A stretch of 64,000 bases of DNA from Leptoclinus maculatus (Eukaryota; Chordata; Actinopteri; Perciformes; Stichaeidae): positions 9,477,120-9,541,119 of the forward strand of contig JAVDOI010000002.1 in the NCBI GenBank assembly GCA_032191485.1, given 5' to 3'. The translations under genes and the position numbers were made by a program. The notes beneath the pieces are model-generated. The model was not told where the DNA came from and ran no database searches. It worked only from the letters and a program-made list of their open reading frames with translations. Positions 1-13,900 of this stretch are shown here, piece by piece. Numbering within the stretch: position 1 is the stretch's first letter; each line of letters starts with the position of its first letter.

Positions 1-1820
1 TGTGCTTCTGCTTCATTATCTCCCTGTTCCCTATTGACATCAGTTGATGCCGACACAAATTGCTTTAGTGAGAGTCTGGCAGTCTGCTGCTTTAGGACTG
101 AGAGAGAAAGGGGAAACAGAGCCCCAATTAAAGATATAGGTGTCTGGTTTTGCTTTTAACAATATACCTGGAAAACAGGATAAGTGGTCTGCTTCATCGC
201 AAAGGGGGTCTCCAGTTTGCACTTGCAGAGACAGGCCAGCTGTATTTCCTTTTGGTCTGGTTTCATGGCCAACGTGAGGAGCAACGATGTAAGAGGAGGT
301 ATAGCTTCTTCACTGTCACATGTATTCATTTCAATAACACAACAGCAGAATTTCAAAGTTCCATTTCATCTATTATTCACGTCTACGTTTAATTAAAACT
401 CAGTGGGAATTATTAGTGAGGTTATATCGTACCAATGTCATGTAATGTCTCTGATAAGGATGTGCGTTATTGGCATGCATCCATGCACAATGTTTGGACT
501 GACCTGATGTCCATGAGGGAGACAGCTGGGAGGTTAATTAAATCTAAGCATCTACAGAAGCATCTATTTCTCTTGTTACTGTGCTTAATGTCGATGTGTG
601 CGTTCCTACATATTTACATAAGGAACACTAAAACTTTATTTACAGAAAGTGGGACAAAACCTATTTAAAAGAGGCCGTGTTAATCAAAAGCACGGCCTAT
701 AATTGGAGATCTGAGTTTGCAGTGGTGTCTGTTGGATGATGTGGTGAGTTTCTGTAATAAGAGTGGTGGAGGGCAGCTTTCAGCACTGTGCGGGAAACAT
801 AAATTAAAGGATTCTTGCAAAAAATGTAATGGAAAAGGCTCCTGTTTTATTGTCCTTCTGGCACTAAACATGCTCTCAGCTGTGACTCTTAAAGTTAGGT
901 AGAAGTAATTCATAGCCACACCAACGCCACTGGCCTAGTCCATAATGCTGCCCAGTTGTCTGAGTTATGGAAATAGGATTTAAATTGTAACAGCATGCAA
1001 TCTGTAAGCAACTCTCTCCTCCATTAATGATGAATGATGATTCCCAGAGATCAAAAACAAGATTTTTTTTTTTTTTACCTCATTGTGCTTTATATGATTA
1101 TTCAAGAAGCTCTTTGTTGTCAATGATGTCTGCCCCAATAATGTCACCCCTTTTTAAATATGTGTCGGAGGAAGAGCGGTGATTAAATAGCTGGCTTCAC
1201 ATTATGAAGTGGCAGCCTTTGGAAAGATCTCCTCTATCTGTAACAAAGGATCAGGATTGCAGGATGACCTCAATCTCTCACTCATCATGAAAACTCTCCC
1301 CATTCACATTTCACTTTCCACACCACTCAGATGTTTGCTCGTATTTCCTCTCCTATGTGGACATCTGCTCACATACATAAAGGGCACATTTAAAAGTTTG
1401 AAAGCTCTCATGGCCTCTCGTGGTTTTCTTAACATGCACCCACACAAACAAAGATTAACTGGCGTGTCAGTTTGAAATGACGTCAAACTAAACTTAATGC
1501 AAATTATGTCTTAATGACGGGCAGCATTTTAATTATACATCCCGTTTGCAGACTCCTCCAGTCACGTCAGCATCTGTAAACCCTGTTTCGTGCATTGGTT
1601 GTGCACATGCAAGAAAACATGTGCTGTGTGCTCCTTCTGCACTGCCTCCCGCTGTGGGCCCTGACGACTGCTGTCAGGTACTTGCGCTGTAGTGCAACGG
1701 AAGGCTGTAAAAGAGTGGGATACCCGCGGTTGTGTGCGAGTATTCCTCAACTGGCTGTCTTGTCTTTTCTTTTTTGTGAAGACCTCAGAATGGCAGGTCT
1801 TCTGTGTTTTTACGACTTCT

Positions 1821-1866
1821 CTCCTCCTCCTCCTCCTCCTCCGCCTCCACGTTCCCCCCCCCCCCC
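1821..1866. repeat. (CTC)n tract followed by poly-C
   Basis: A CTC trinucleotide run of about 22 bp (1821-1842) followed shortly by a C homopolymer near 1854-1866. The serine/leucine/proline-rich reading frames across it are low-complexity artefacts. Confidence 0.85.
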
Positions 1867-2277
1867 GTCTCTCTCTCTCCTTCTCCCCTGTTGGGCATGA
1901 AAGAGACACATTTCTTTCACCACTTCCCATTTTGGCCCGTTCTTCGGCTTCTGTCAGGCAGTGAGATACAAGTTCAGCCTCAAAGCAGTGACCCAGAGAA
2001 GGGTCGCTGCGTTCACGACAACATTATAGAGCAAATAAGGCACTCAAGTCAGAGGGCCGGCCAAGCAGGGGTGAAGTAAAGGTGTTGGGAGTCACATACG
2101 TGGGAGAGAGGAAGATGACAGGGAGAGCAGGGAGGAGGGGTGAAAGGGAGACAGATGAGAAAAAAAAACGTACAGCATGTTTGCTTCCACATGGTTGAGT
2201 TGTTGCTGGAAGTCTGGTAATAAAGCTCCAGAGATTCTCTTTAGAGGGATGCTGTTTGTGGGCTGCCTCGCATCTTC

Positions 2278-2314
<37 letters not shown>
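2278..2314. repeat. (CT)n microsatellite
   Basis: Uninterrupted CT dinucleotide repeat, 37 bp, followed by a T-rich stretch. Confidence 0.95.
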
Positions 2315-2319
<5 letters not shown>

Positions 2320-5239
2320 TTTTCTCTAGCAAGAACTAGGAACACACTGCATTACATAATCATAATCATTTGGTGTCCTACAGACTTCAGAGTAGTGGTA
2401 TTAGTGAGTGTTATGAACGCCCAACTTTGACCCTTGTGTGTCTGCACCTGTCAGCATTTGCCACATTATCTATGAAGCGTCTCTATAGAAACTGCTCTTT
2501 CCCTAGCCGTTGGTGTTGAACATTTAACCTGAAAAAATGTGCGTTTCAGATAGAGAGAAGGACACAGAATGTGAAACCAGATTGTTCAGATAACTGTACA
2601 CCACTAGACGGTGAGTTTTTGAACCAATGTAAATCAGCAGACATACGATGTGATTGCACTTGGTTCCATGGCATTTGATTATGAGCCCATATCTTGCCGT
2701 CCTCTACTTTATCAAACTCTAATCTATTCATCAGTCGCTCTTCTTTTGCTCAGCTGCTCATCACAACCTCTTCTTCCCCTCCCGTTTCTGGCTCTGCATT
2801 TTTCAGTGCCCTGTGAATTTGCTGCTTCGACAAAGGAGTTGTTTACAGTCTCTCGGCATCTGGTTTCTCTATTGCAACTTTCATTTCAGCCGCCCACCAG
2901 TGTGAACTCCTTGTCTGTGCTGTCTAATAAAGTCCCACAAACTATTGATTAAGCTTATAGAATGAGCCTATAGCTGCATGATTTATGACATGATAAATTA
3001 CCTGGGGAGCATCCGTTTCAGGGTCTCCAGTTTATTTGCATTGTCACTGAAATTCTTCCGTTATGAGCGATACAGTTGATCACTGTCATTGGAATATTTA
3101 CCAGGTGGATTGTCAATAAAAAAAATGTTTTCTTATATTTAGTCTGCAAGTATTTTGATCCAACTGTGCCTCACGCTTCTTTTCCCACCCGTTACACAAA
3201 CAAACACAGAGACTATTTATCAATGCACCACGAAAAACAGCCAAAGACAACAAACAAAATCACACACAGTGGGCCTTTTATGTACACGAAGACACATTAC
3301 AATGCTCATATGTGCACACAAACTCATTTTCTTTGCCCATAAAAAAACGACTTTGTGTCTGTCCAACAATGACCGACTCTGTCGCATCATTTCAATGTCA
3401 TCCAGAGGTGACATTTAAAAGCCTGGAACACTTTCTTTACCCCTTTTGGTGAAATGTGATGGATCAGGTAGAGAATGGCATTTGTTGACACATTTACCAC
3501 ATTTTATTTTTCTCAATAGGTCCATTTGGCAAGATCTGGATCTGCACTGTTTGTTCAGTGTAAAACAAAAGTTGTCATCAGTTTAAATCACGTTACTCTC
3601 ACTTTGCTTTACTGCTGCTAAAGCTTTGGCCTAATTGAGTCATAATGGCAGCCCTGATAGAAATCCCATCTGAAGCGACATTAGCGGGATCGAATGAGCA
3701 CAAAAGGTTTGACCTTTGTGTGACCACTTGGCTGCATCACGAATTCAAGTGAAGGTCTAAAATTAGGAGTTACAAAACAAGGCCGCATCTTGGCTATGTT
3801 TGGTCTAAGTAGGCAGATGATAAAAACTTGAAATCTTTTATTTTGTTCCAGGTCTGTGGGTGTCCACAGGCGTCCTAAAGTCTCCAGTCATTTTTAGATT
3901 TCTGTTTTGTATACCTCATCCATCTCTCCGCTCTTCCCGTTCCTCCACTCTTTCTTTCTCGGCAGGCTGGTTTGCCGTGCTTTGTTGCTGGTTCCTCTGT
4001 TGCAGTTGGCATCGTGTTTGATTCACTGGGTGGTATGTATGTATACTGCTCATACTCTCCTCTGAAAGTCAAGGACACGCTGATATCAATAATTAAAGTG
4101 CTGGTGCGAGGCTGATTTTTTTCTCTTCTACAGAACCCCAACATCCCAACAGTGTTAGCCGGTTTGTTTGAGTGCTAAAGCTTTACTGAATGTGTTTGTG
4201 AATGTGCTCTCTGATGTTCCTCCCCTCGTTCCCTCTCGAGATCAGCTGGAGCGTAATCACTGGTTACAAACACAACACTGTCAGGAAATTAGGATTTTAT
4301 GGGCCATTGCAGTAACCTCCAAAGTTCCCATCCCCACTAACAACTATTGCCTGACACGTTCCCTCTCTTCTTTTTCATGCTTTCACTCACTCATTCCTCC
4401 ACCTTTCCGATGAGATTGGGAAAAGGGCAAGGGGAGCCTTGGCTGTGATATGAAATCTTCTGATTGCGTATTGGACTCCTGTGTCCTTAAGGAAATTGAA
4501 TTGACTTGCGGTTATGTCTCAATACAGTGAGCTCAGTGACCTCCTCCACCTCAAGTCTTATCAGTCGAGCCCCAGACTCAGCGTTGGCCGTGTCCCGGCC
4601 AGCTCGTCACCGCTCACGTCTGCCAGTGTGGGCAGCCAGCCACAGTGGGGACACAGAGTCATTTGAAATTTATGCCTCAAAGGACCAAGATGCAGTATTA
4701 GAAATCCAAGTTATCACCGTGGCAGGAAAAAGCACGCTCTGGAGACTCGAGAAGAGCTATTGGCTATTTTGTTCTTCCTCTTTTCCACACTAGTGTTCAC
4801 TCAATTACACTTACGAGTCCACTTCTCTGCCTTTGAAATTCCTCCTCTCCTCTCACAAACATGACTGCTGACCTGACTCATCCGCTGCCTCTGCTGATAT
4901 TCCACCCTGCTCTTTCTTTGTCTCCTCATCCTGCTGTCTCGCTTCACTTTCTCCTACTTGCCTATAGCTACATTTTTTTCAATGTGTGCTCCTCTTCATC
5001 TTTTCCCCCCTCATCGCTCTCCTATGCAGGATTGTAAACATGAAGCACATAATTGGTCCCTGTGGCCCCGTGATTTCCTAGTAATTGCTGTAACGATGCT
5101 TGCTGGTTTGCTAATGTCCCACTACTCTAGTTTTGCCGAAGGTCACTTAAGATACAAATAAAAGACGGCAAGTAAAACAAACAATGGAATCGTTCCCAAG
5201 CGGCACGCAGGAAGAAATTTAATATGTTGATATGGCCGT

Positions 5240-5605
5240 TGGACATTTACTCCAGTATGTACTTTGGCACAATTTTGAGGTACTTGTCTTTTACTTTTTA
5301 CTTGAGTATTTTTTTATGTTATGCCACTTATTACTTCTACTACACAAATATTGTACTTTATTTATTTGATACCATTTAGTTTCGAAATACTTGTATTATC
5401 ACTGGTTAAAACAAGTATGTATTGATCCCCAGGGAAGAATTCACAAGTTTCCTAGCAGTATGTAAAGTTATATATATATAAGTACTTTTACTTTTGGTAC
5501 TTTAAGTGACGCTAAAACGTATGTACTTTTCCTGAATGCAGGACTTTTACTTGAAATAGTATTTCTACACTATGGTATTGCTACTTTTACTTAAGTAAGA
5601 TAGCT
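5240..5605 (+). mobile_element. Dispersed 'ACTTTTACTT' repeat copy, probable non-autonomous DNA transposon
   Basis: The block carries many ACTTTTACTT / ACTTGAGTA / TTTACTTAAGTA motifs, including 'ACAATTTTGAGGTACTTGT' near the left side and 'CTACTTTTACTTAAGTAAG' at the right. I recognise this as a very common teleost interspersed repeat, near full length here. Assignment to the hAT group is my recollection and is less sure than the repeat identity. It has no coding capacity. Confidence 0.65.
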
Positions 5606-5679
5606 GTCCTTGGAAGTCAATTGTTTTTATTTTGTGGATAGTTGGTTTGATGGTAGACCATTTCATATTTTGTGTTTGG

Positions 5680-5779
<100 letters not shown>

Positions 5780-5921
5780 TTGTCAATAGAGACAGCAACT
5801 TATAACAATAGCCTGTCGCTTTCATTTTGTTTTGCAAAGTGTCACTGCACTACCAGTGGGACCTCCTTGCTTCTTGTGTGTCAGTGTCCATTCACATACT
5901 GTGTTGATGACAACCTACACT

Positions 5922-5959
5922 GTGTGTGTTTGTGTGTGTACGTGTGTGTGTGTGTGTGT
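5922..5959. repeat. Interrupted GT repeat
   Basis: GT-rich stretch with TTT and TAC interruptions, about 38 bp. Confidence 0.85.
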
Positions 5960-6163
5960 TTACGCACACAATTCACACTGAATTGCAGTCTGCTTCTCTC
6001 ACCAGCAGGTTCAGTGGTTTGACAGTGCTGCCCCTCAGAGACTGCAGCATTTTAGCTGCTGTGTAACAACACCTGTTGCTCTCACTGCAACAACTTGATC
6101 ATGTCATCTCAGTGTGTAGCTGCATGGAGCGGCAGACAGATGAGATTGGGCTTGTGAGGGAAA

Positions 6164-6179
6164 GGGGGGGGGGGGGGGG
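6164..6179. repeat. Poly-G, 16 bp
   Basis: Sixteen consecutive G residues on the plus strand, preceded by A-rich sequence. Confidence 0.95.
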
Positions 6180-6329
6180 CAGCAAGATGATTTGGAGATC
6201 CTGGTCCCCCTGCGTCCCTCTGCTCTGGTGATGGACGACCTTGTAGCGGCTGTGACTGCAGAGCGGGGTGGCCTGCCACGGGGGGTGGAGGTGCTTGTGT
6301 TTCGCCGTCCCTTCCATCTCCCTGCTGTG

Positions 6330-6545
6330 ATGAATGTAAAATTGATAATGGCTCATTAATATGCGCAGATAGAGGGGAAAACCCATTGACTACCTCAGCA
6401 GCTCCTGCCACTTGTTTTGGGAAAATGTATTTAATAACTGGATCAGTAAAGCGCCGTGGTCTCAGCCCGAGCTCCAATTTGCATATAAATGTACCGTGGT
6501 GCATGCAGCCGGCGATGTTTATGGGCGGGTTGGGCTGAGCAGGCT
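6330..6545. promoter_or_regulatory. Candidate non-coding regulatory block with octamer motif
   Basis: Unique, moderately GC-balanced sequence with a perfect POU octamer ATTTGCAT (6477-6484) overlapping TATAAAT (6484-6490), an ATTAAT homeodomain-type site near 6354-6361 and TTTAATTACC near 6549. This texture is typical of conserved non-coding elements, but conservation cannot be tested from one sequence. Confidence 0.25.
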
Positions 6546-7925
6546 GTTTTTAATTACCTTTACTTTGTATTGCTCTTGAGGTGAAGTGGGCGGGGCCCTG
6601 TCGCGTCGCAGTGAAGGCTAGAAAAAGCTGCATTTCCCCGGCATATACTTTCTAATGCTTCTTCATATTTATTAAAAAAAGGTATTTTGGTGTCCCTGCT
6701 CACCCGATAAGACTAGTGGTGGGATTCGTCTTCCTAATGCAATCACACCAATACAAACCCAGCCTCATGGGTTTCTTTCTCCTGGCTCTTGTGCTTTCCC
6801 ACATAGATGATTACCTCAACTCTTATTAAATGCCCAGCCTCAGTATGTTTTAATTAATGTATCTGTGAGGTAAGATGAAATCATTTTATGAATGTGTGGG
6901 CATGATGAAGATGTATGAGACATCATTTAAAACAGAATTCATATTCTTTAGGCATGAATTATACAACAGCTTTATGGGAGGAACGTGAACTCACACATGT
7001 CTCAACCTGGAGCACAATTCAGCACACTCTGTAGGCGGAGAGAGAGATAAAAACAATAAGTGAGAGAGAGAGAGATGCAGTATTCAAAGCTTGCTTCAGA
7101 AGATACCTGAGCCGCAAAAAGATTATATCAATTGAAGTTAGGGGGGTTGCAAACATTTCTAATTAATTCATCATGAATTTTATTAACAGTGATGCTTTTA
7201 CTTCTGCACTGGTGATACATGTGTGAGAGATAAAACATAATGAATCAAACTCCTGCCCACGTTTCCATTGAGAGCGAGGCATCATTAATGTTACAAGCAA
7301 GCGGATGAATACTACATAAAGCAACTACCGAGCAGATGTAACACAGAAGACATTCAGCAATACTGAATCAATTTAAGAGGAATAATTGATATCGTCGCTG
7401 GGGGAGATATGCGCAAGACAAAATATATTGACCCCGGACACCCTGTACACCCACATATTCAATAACTTCTCTATTTATAGACTGCAACTTAATAGAGAGC
7501 TAGTTTTCGATGTGTGATGGAAATTAAAATGGTGAAATTCAACAGAATTGTATTACCAGTGATGCTGGAATTGTTTTCACCTTGTGTGTCTGTCTGTGGA
7601 CAGATTTTGACGACCGTGGTGGAATCTCAACCGTGCGAGATGAAGTCACAAACTTTACAGGTTCGTAGTTGAGATCAAAATGAAGGTTGAGTTTGAAGAT
7701 GGATGTGATCCGAGCTGGGGGCGCCGGAGGTATGGGGGGGGGAATGCAGTGGGGAAGGGGCCATTCGGCAAGCCTGATAAAGAAAAACTAAATTGTGATA
7801 TATCAGTAATACAATATAAGTCACCCTCCTGTTGCCATTCCCATGGCCACTGCCCACCGGTGTTTTTATGACAGAGCGCTTTTTTCTCTTTTGAAAACTA
7901 GAGAGAGGAGATAGGAAAAGGAAAT

Positions 7926-7927
<2 letters not shown>

Positions 7928-7964
<37 letters not shown>
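7928..7964. repeat. (CT)n microsatellite
   Basis: Uninterrupted CT repeat of 37 bp. The (RE)n frame on the other strand is a translation artefact. Confidence 0.95.
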
Positions 7965-7966
<2 letters not shown>

Positions 7967-10900
7967 GAAGCCCCGTTATCTCTTTTGATCTTCCGGGGGA
8001 GAGAACAGCATCTTGTCTCACTGACATACAGTAGAGAAGGCCTGTGATCTGACAGTCTTCTCACCTAGCCTGGATTTCACTTTGTCTGTCACTCTATCTG
8101 TCTTCCCAACCCCTCACTTCACTATACTTGCATGAACTTTCTTATCAGAGCACCGCATTTCAAGTTGCTTGTATTCTATTGCTGCTCATGAGCCGCCCTG
8201 CATCTTTAATGCTGCGAGTGTTCAGTTACAGACACCCTGCCTGAAAACTATTTTTAGAAACACGTCCGTCATGTTCTACTCAGTTTAAATATTAGCAGGA
8301 AACCTTTGATGTACACAAACAAACTGGAGCCATCATTGAGAATTGTAGATGAATCGGTTCAGGATGAAATTGTATTCTGCATGGTTCGGGATTACAAATA
8401 TTGCAGAGTACAAAGCCGATCTGCTAACAGTTCATTATCTGTGTGTGAGTTACTTTGAAGTTCTTCTCCATTTAAGCGGGTGATGCAGTGCTTAACACAT
8501 GTTTAAAAAAAGGGAGAAAATATCAAGTGAAGTCATTTGTTTGTAAAAGTTAGTCATTTATAACAGCTTTTAGATCTGTGTTTCTTTATTTAATCTGTGC
8601 TATTCATTCTACGGTTCAAAAGGAAAACAGTTACATCGTGTTCACACTGACGCCGTGCTTAAATAATCCAAAGAATTAAAGGTTGTAATACTTCCATTGC
8701 ACTTCATGACATTGTGTTTGCTTGTTAATGTGCATGTGGGGTACGAACAACTGTCTAAAATAGAGCTGCTGTGGATCTTGGAGTGACTAGATCTACTGGG
8801 AGGTATGTAAACATCATTGAAGATTTGCAATATACGGGACATCTTCACAGCTCAGCGTAAGGTTGCGGTCACACCGCTCTTGAAATGAATGAGCTAACTT
8901 AACTATTTTCACCTGCTCCTTTACAAAATGAAAGCTGTGCTATTGGTTGACGTGACTGTAGGAATTTCCAATTCAAATTCACAATTCAAGTTTTACAGAT
9001 CGTACGGACCCTTATCTCGTGATATTTTGCGTTATCACAAAATACATTTTGCATTCCCTCTGATTCATAGAGAAAGTATGAGCTGTATTGTGATATAGTA
9101 TTATGTATGAGGCTGGCTCAGGTGCAAGTCATTGCAGCCACAGTAGATATATGACTGGTGGGGCTAACCTAGCTCTCTCGCTGACTGCTGTCGAGGCTGA
9201 TTGAGACAAGCTGTGTGGTAGCTTTGATCATAGCCTTGGGATGAGATAACTTTGGCCTTTGCTGTCGCTGTAATTGTGTCTGTATTCAATCGTTGGTTGT
9301 AATGATTATGGCTTTGACACATTTGTTTATAACGGGTGTGACCCAGTGTTGTGTGTGTGTGTAGTGAATTGGCTGAGCGGTGAATGGAAGCTACTCCTGA
9401 ACATCAACAACACTGTCGTATCTGATACAAGCACCACGGATTCAACTCCCATGTGGCTTAGAGATGCTTCCTTGACTCATGTTGATAGGAGCAGTGAGAA
9501 GTAGTCACATTACAGCTATGCTAGCCATATCCATGGCACCATAAATTGAACCTGAAATGCAGGCGAGTAGTCCGAGCAGTAACCGCATCCACAGCAGGCA
9601 GAGCAGCTGTGCTCACAGCCAGTGGCTGTATTGTCGAAAAAGGAGTAATGAGCAATAAATGCGTAATGTAAAGTGTCACATCATCTCTCCTTTTGGTTGT
9701 ATTTGCAGAGCGTTTCCCTAATCTGGCAGTGTATAGGCCTACACCGGGACCAACACACTAACTTTTCCTATGGATCAGGAAACACAAAAGTCTATTGTGA
9801 CGTAACACAAACAATTGTTCAAACTAATAGAATAACACGGCCTCTTCGTGGGCTCCGTAAGATTTACTTTGGCTGCTACGAGCGCATTCGCACGTTGCGG
9901 TGATTCCATTCAAATAGTTTGAACTTGCGAAGGTCAACACAACGACCACAAATGCAGAGCTAATTCTAGTCTTCTGCCTCAAGGTGTATGAGCTTGATTG
10001 TCCTCATCTGAATTTGAGGTTTGCGTGGTTGTCCCACGTGTTTTCAGCTGTTATTGGTGCTTGTACAGATGAGCAGGGAGCATCCAGAAAAAATAAATTT
10101 CTTTATCTGCTTAATATATTCAAATGGTGTAATTAACTCTCAACAAAATGGTCCAGGCACTAAGTGCTCTAAGAAGAAGGACAAAGGACAGATCACTAAG
10201 TGGTAGGTGTTGGAAGTGTGACTGATGCCAATTTTTGCAAATTAATGCATTTACAAAAAGGTGTGAGTCAGTAGTAGGGCTGAAAGGAGTGTGAGTTGGA
10301 AGGATTGCAACTGCTGCCTCATAAAAAGAAAGACTTTTTTACATTATATGTTGTAGCATTTTCATCAACACCAACTGACCATGTTGATTGACAAGAGTTT
10401 TGTTACATTTTGTCATTACTGCTGGGGCTTGAAATAAAAAAGTTCCTACTGTAGTACCCCATTGGTCTGACTAATTCACTTCACATTCAAGCCAATGCAA
10501 CACATCTATCATACTCATTCCCATTAGTCTAGTTTTTCCGCTTTAAAACATTTTTTTAAACCTGTTACATTTTCTGCCCAGTCCTCATGAAATTTGGCAC
10601 AGACTCACAGCAAAACTCGACAAGGCCTAAAATCATTTTATGATTGGTTGTCAGCGTTTTTATGGAAGGGACCATTTACTGCTTCCCATTCATTGGCCTG
10701 CTGAAACTTTTCAAAAACTTTTCCAGTTCATGTCCCCATCACAAATGTATTTCTTGTTTAACATTGTGTCGAACTATACTTCTCACAGAAAACATCTGAA
10801 ATGATTTACACAAATGATCCTTGTCTATATATACTACCTGCTAATTGGCTGAACAAATGCAATACACAAAACTGCTCTTTCTCAACACATTACATTTTTG

Positions 10901-13900
10901 TAACCCAATTTGGTGGACATGACAAATGATCCTGCTTTTGCTTTTTTTTGCTGCATTCAGCCGCACAGGAGCAACCACAAAATGCTTGAATGGTAAAATC
11001 TGCTGTGAGGGATGATAAAGTTTTGATTGACAATTTCTTGTCCAAGTCTTTATTGTATCCACTTCCACTGCATAGATTTCTGCACATCGTATAACATCCT
11101 GCAGCATTGTGGGGGCTGAAAAATATTTCTTTTTTTGTCTCAATATTCTTTTCTGTAATATCGACTCCTGTTGCTCATAACTGCTTGCGGCTGTATTGTG
11201 ATGTTTGTATTTTAGTATCCTGACCTCTCTTCTCTACCAACACACCAGAGCTACACGTCATCTCTTTTCTGCAGCAGTGTCACACCATAATTACAGAAAG
11301 AGGAGAGGGATCCAGCAGAACTTACAGCTCATGTGTCATGGTAAATCTTAACTGCCTCAGCGAGGTGTGCGACGTCAGGACATCAGGGTTATAAAACTGA
11401 ATCACCCATGGTTGCAGCCCAGAATGATTCTACTTTACTGTCCTTTACAAAACAGTACCTAATGAGATTAGGGATGCGAGTGCTGAATCAATGAAAGCTC
11501 AAAACACAATTAAAGAGCCAATTAATGAGCAAGCTTCTCTGAGGAGTTAAGAGGAGTAAAATGTACCTCCTCTCTCGCTAAACCCGCTGTTCCATCTCCA
11601 CAGCCCGGCACCTTCGCATTCCTTTTTGAGTTGACATGAATACAAAATGTGTGGGGTGGAGAGATATGTGCAAGTGATGTTTAATCATGAGGAAACAAAT
11701 GTTCAAAGCACTGTTCAAGAAGGCCTTTGTGTCCCCTGAAGTTGCATGGGGGTAGAGAAAACGTTTGTTTCTTGTGAGTCTGAAAGTGAGGAGGTGTGGG
11801 CTGAGGGTTATTAATGAGGAAGCTGATGGACAAAGGAAACAGTGAATTAGCAAACATATGAAACAAGAGCGGGACCAATTGTGAGCCTTGCTGTCTAAGA
11901 TATGTACTGAAGGCAAATGTGCTCTGCATGGACGCTACAACTGAATCTAAGACGAGTATCTCAGAAAGTGCTCCGCACACACGGATCATTGTATTTCCAT
12001 CAAAACAAACCCTTTTCGTCCCGAGGATGGCAGCCTGATTAATGTGGGAAGTGCGTTTGCTTCTTATTAATTCTTGAGTTGCTCTCTCCATCTGTGTTCC
12101 TGCATTTGAAGCTCACCCCTGTGCACTCTATCAAACCAGTTCTATCGCTGCCATACCTGCCCTCAATCAGTCCATTGTGCATGTGAGAAAGCATGCTTAT
12201 AGTCACTTCAAGTAAATCGAGCCGCCGGTGCCGCTCTGTAGTCTGTTGTTTGCTTTTCTCTCCTGCATTAATGCAGGCTGCTCACGCTGAGAGATTTCTG
12301 TAGGTAAATACATCCGCCGAATAAAAAGATCTGTATTGGTTGCTTATTATTCAGGGCAGCTTTAATTCCAAAGTTGGTTCTTTTGTTTTCCCAAGGGGAC
12401 CCCAGTACGACTCTGGAAATGTTCCAGCAAAATTCACAGCTGGCGCTGACCCCTACACCAATGAAAGATGTAAGTGAAGAAATGGCTGAGGGTCTTTCAA
12501 GGTAAACTAGTTGCAGTTTCCTCACATGTTTGACCAAACATGACAAACAGCTTGACTTTAAACTTTACGTTGATGTATACCGTGCAATACAGAGCGATCT
12601 TGTGTGCTACACCATGCTGTTTACCAGGAATAAGATATTTATTCTCAACTATTCTCTGTAATTGTAGAGAACTACTGTAAGTAAAACAAATTGTTGCTGA
12701 TGTCTTGCTGATTTCTAATTGCTAATCATTGTAATCTGCTTTACAATGTGTGTTATCATACTCCCCTTTGCATCAAAGACATTTAACGTCCTCTTCCATC
12801 CTCTTCCAAATTGAACTTGTTTATAATCTGTCATGTCAATATTTGTCTTGCTGCACCACTGAGAGGTCTCATATGATTTTTGTCTACAAATGATCCACCT
12901 GTCTTTTTAACAGAAGCATCTTTTTGACAGACATATACAAGTCTCATACTTCTCATCAGTTACCGTCTGGCTGCTGACTTAGCACATCTTGATTGACTTT
13001 GCTCATTTTAGTTCAGTGGTCAGTGCAGTGCAGTGCAGTTTGTTTTCAAGCTAAGTGATCACACCATCTTGTGGAACTTTAGGCTGCACATTTAGTATTT
13101 CTTGCTTCACTTTCTCCGGTTCAGTATTGTCTCTATAGGTTTGGACATAAATTAGATATACTAAATAGTGCCTTTGTACATTTTTAATGGTATATAAACC
13201 AATTTGCCATTTAACTTAACATGTATCTTCATATATCCAAATGATGTTTTCAAGAATTCAGAATTTGCATGCATTTACACAACCATAGGCCCCTTGAATC
13301 ACAACCTTTGCCATTTTTAAATCAACTTTTTCTTTCACTCTCAGGATGATCTTGAGCAAAGAAGATGGTTGTGCACTGACACGGGCTTAGCTCGAGATGT
13401 ATCCTGACACAGATACAAATGGTACAATACTCAAATGGAGCCACCCATAATGATTAAATGCTGTTCGTCATGCCCCCGATCTTTATTGTTATTATCACTT
13501 CACTTGCTGGCCCTTGGCTCTGAGCATTAGTTGGCACAACAGCACATTCACTGGTGCTCACAGAGCTAATGTTTGCCTCACAAGCGCCGGAGGCAACGGT
13601 TATGCTGCTGGCAGCAAACACTCGCAGTAATTGATTTTTTTGATGAAAAAAGTTGTCAACAAAACTTGTGGCTTTTTTTCTGCACTGCTTGGTAATAGCA
13701 TTTCTCTCTCACCACATATGAATTTGTAAGAAAAAATGTACTGAGTGAAAGAGTGACAATAACTTATATATTCATTTTTATTCTAAGTAAATGTGTTCAA
13801 ATGGATGCAAAATGTATATAGTTCTATTCATGTCTATGTTAGAGCCCATTGTGTTGCACGTCTTAAGTAAGTAGAATAGACAATGAATGTATAGAAGTGT

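Larger units (their letters stand above)
1..5239. other. 3' flank, no recognised gene (part 1)
   Basis: No reading frame here matches a family I recognise. Content: AT-rich unique-looking DNA, a (CTC)n stretch with a C run at 1821-1866, and (CT)n at 2278-2314. Two short frames with some coding-like features (1607-1677 and 4514-4666, plus strand) are discussed as findings. Confidence 0.5.
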
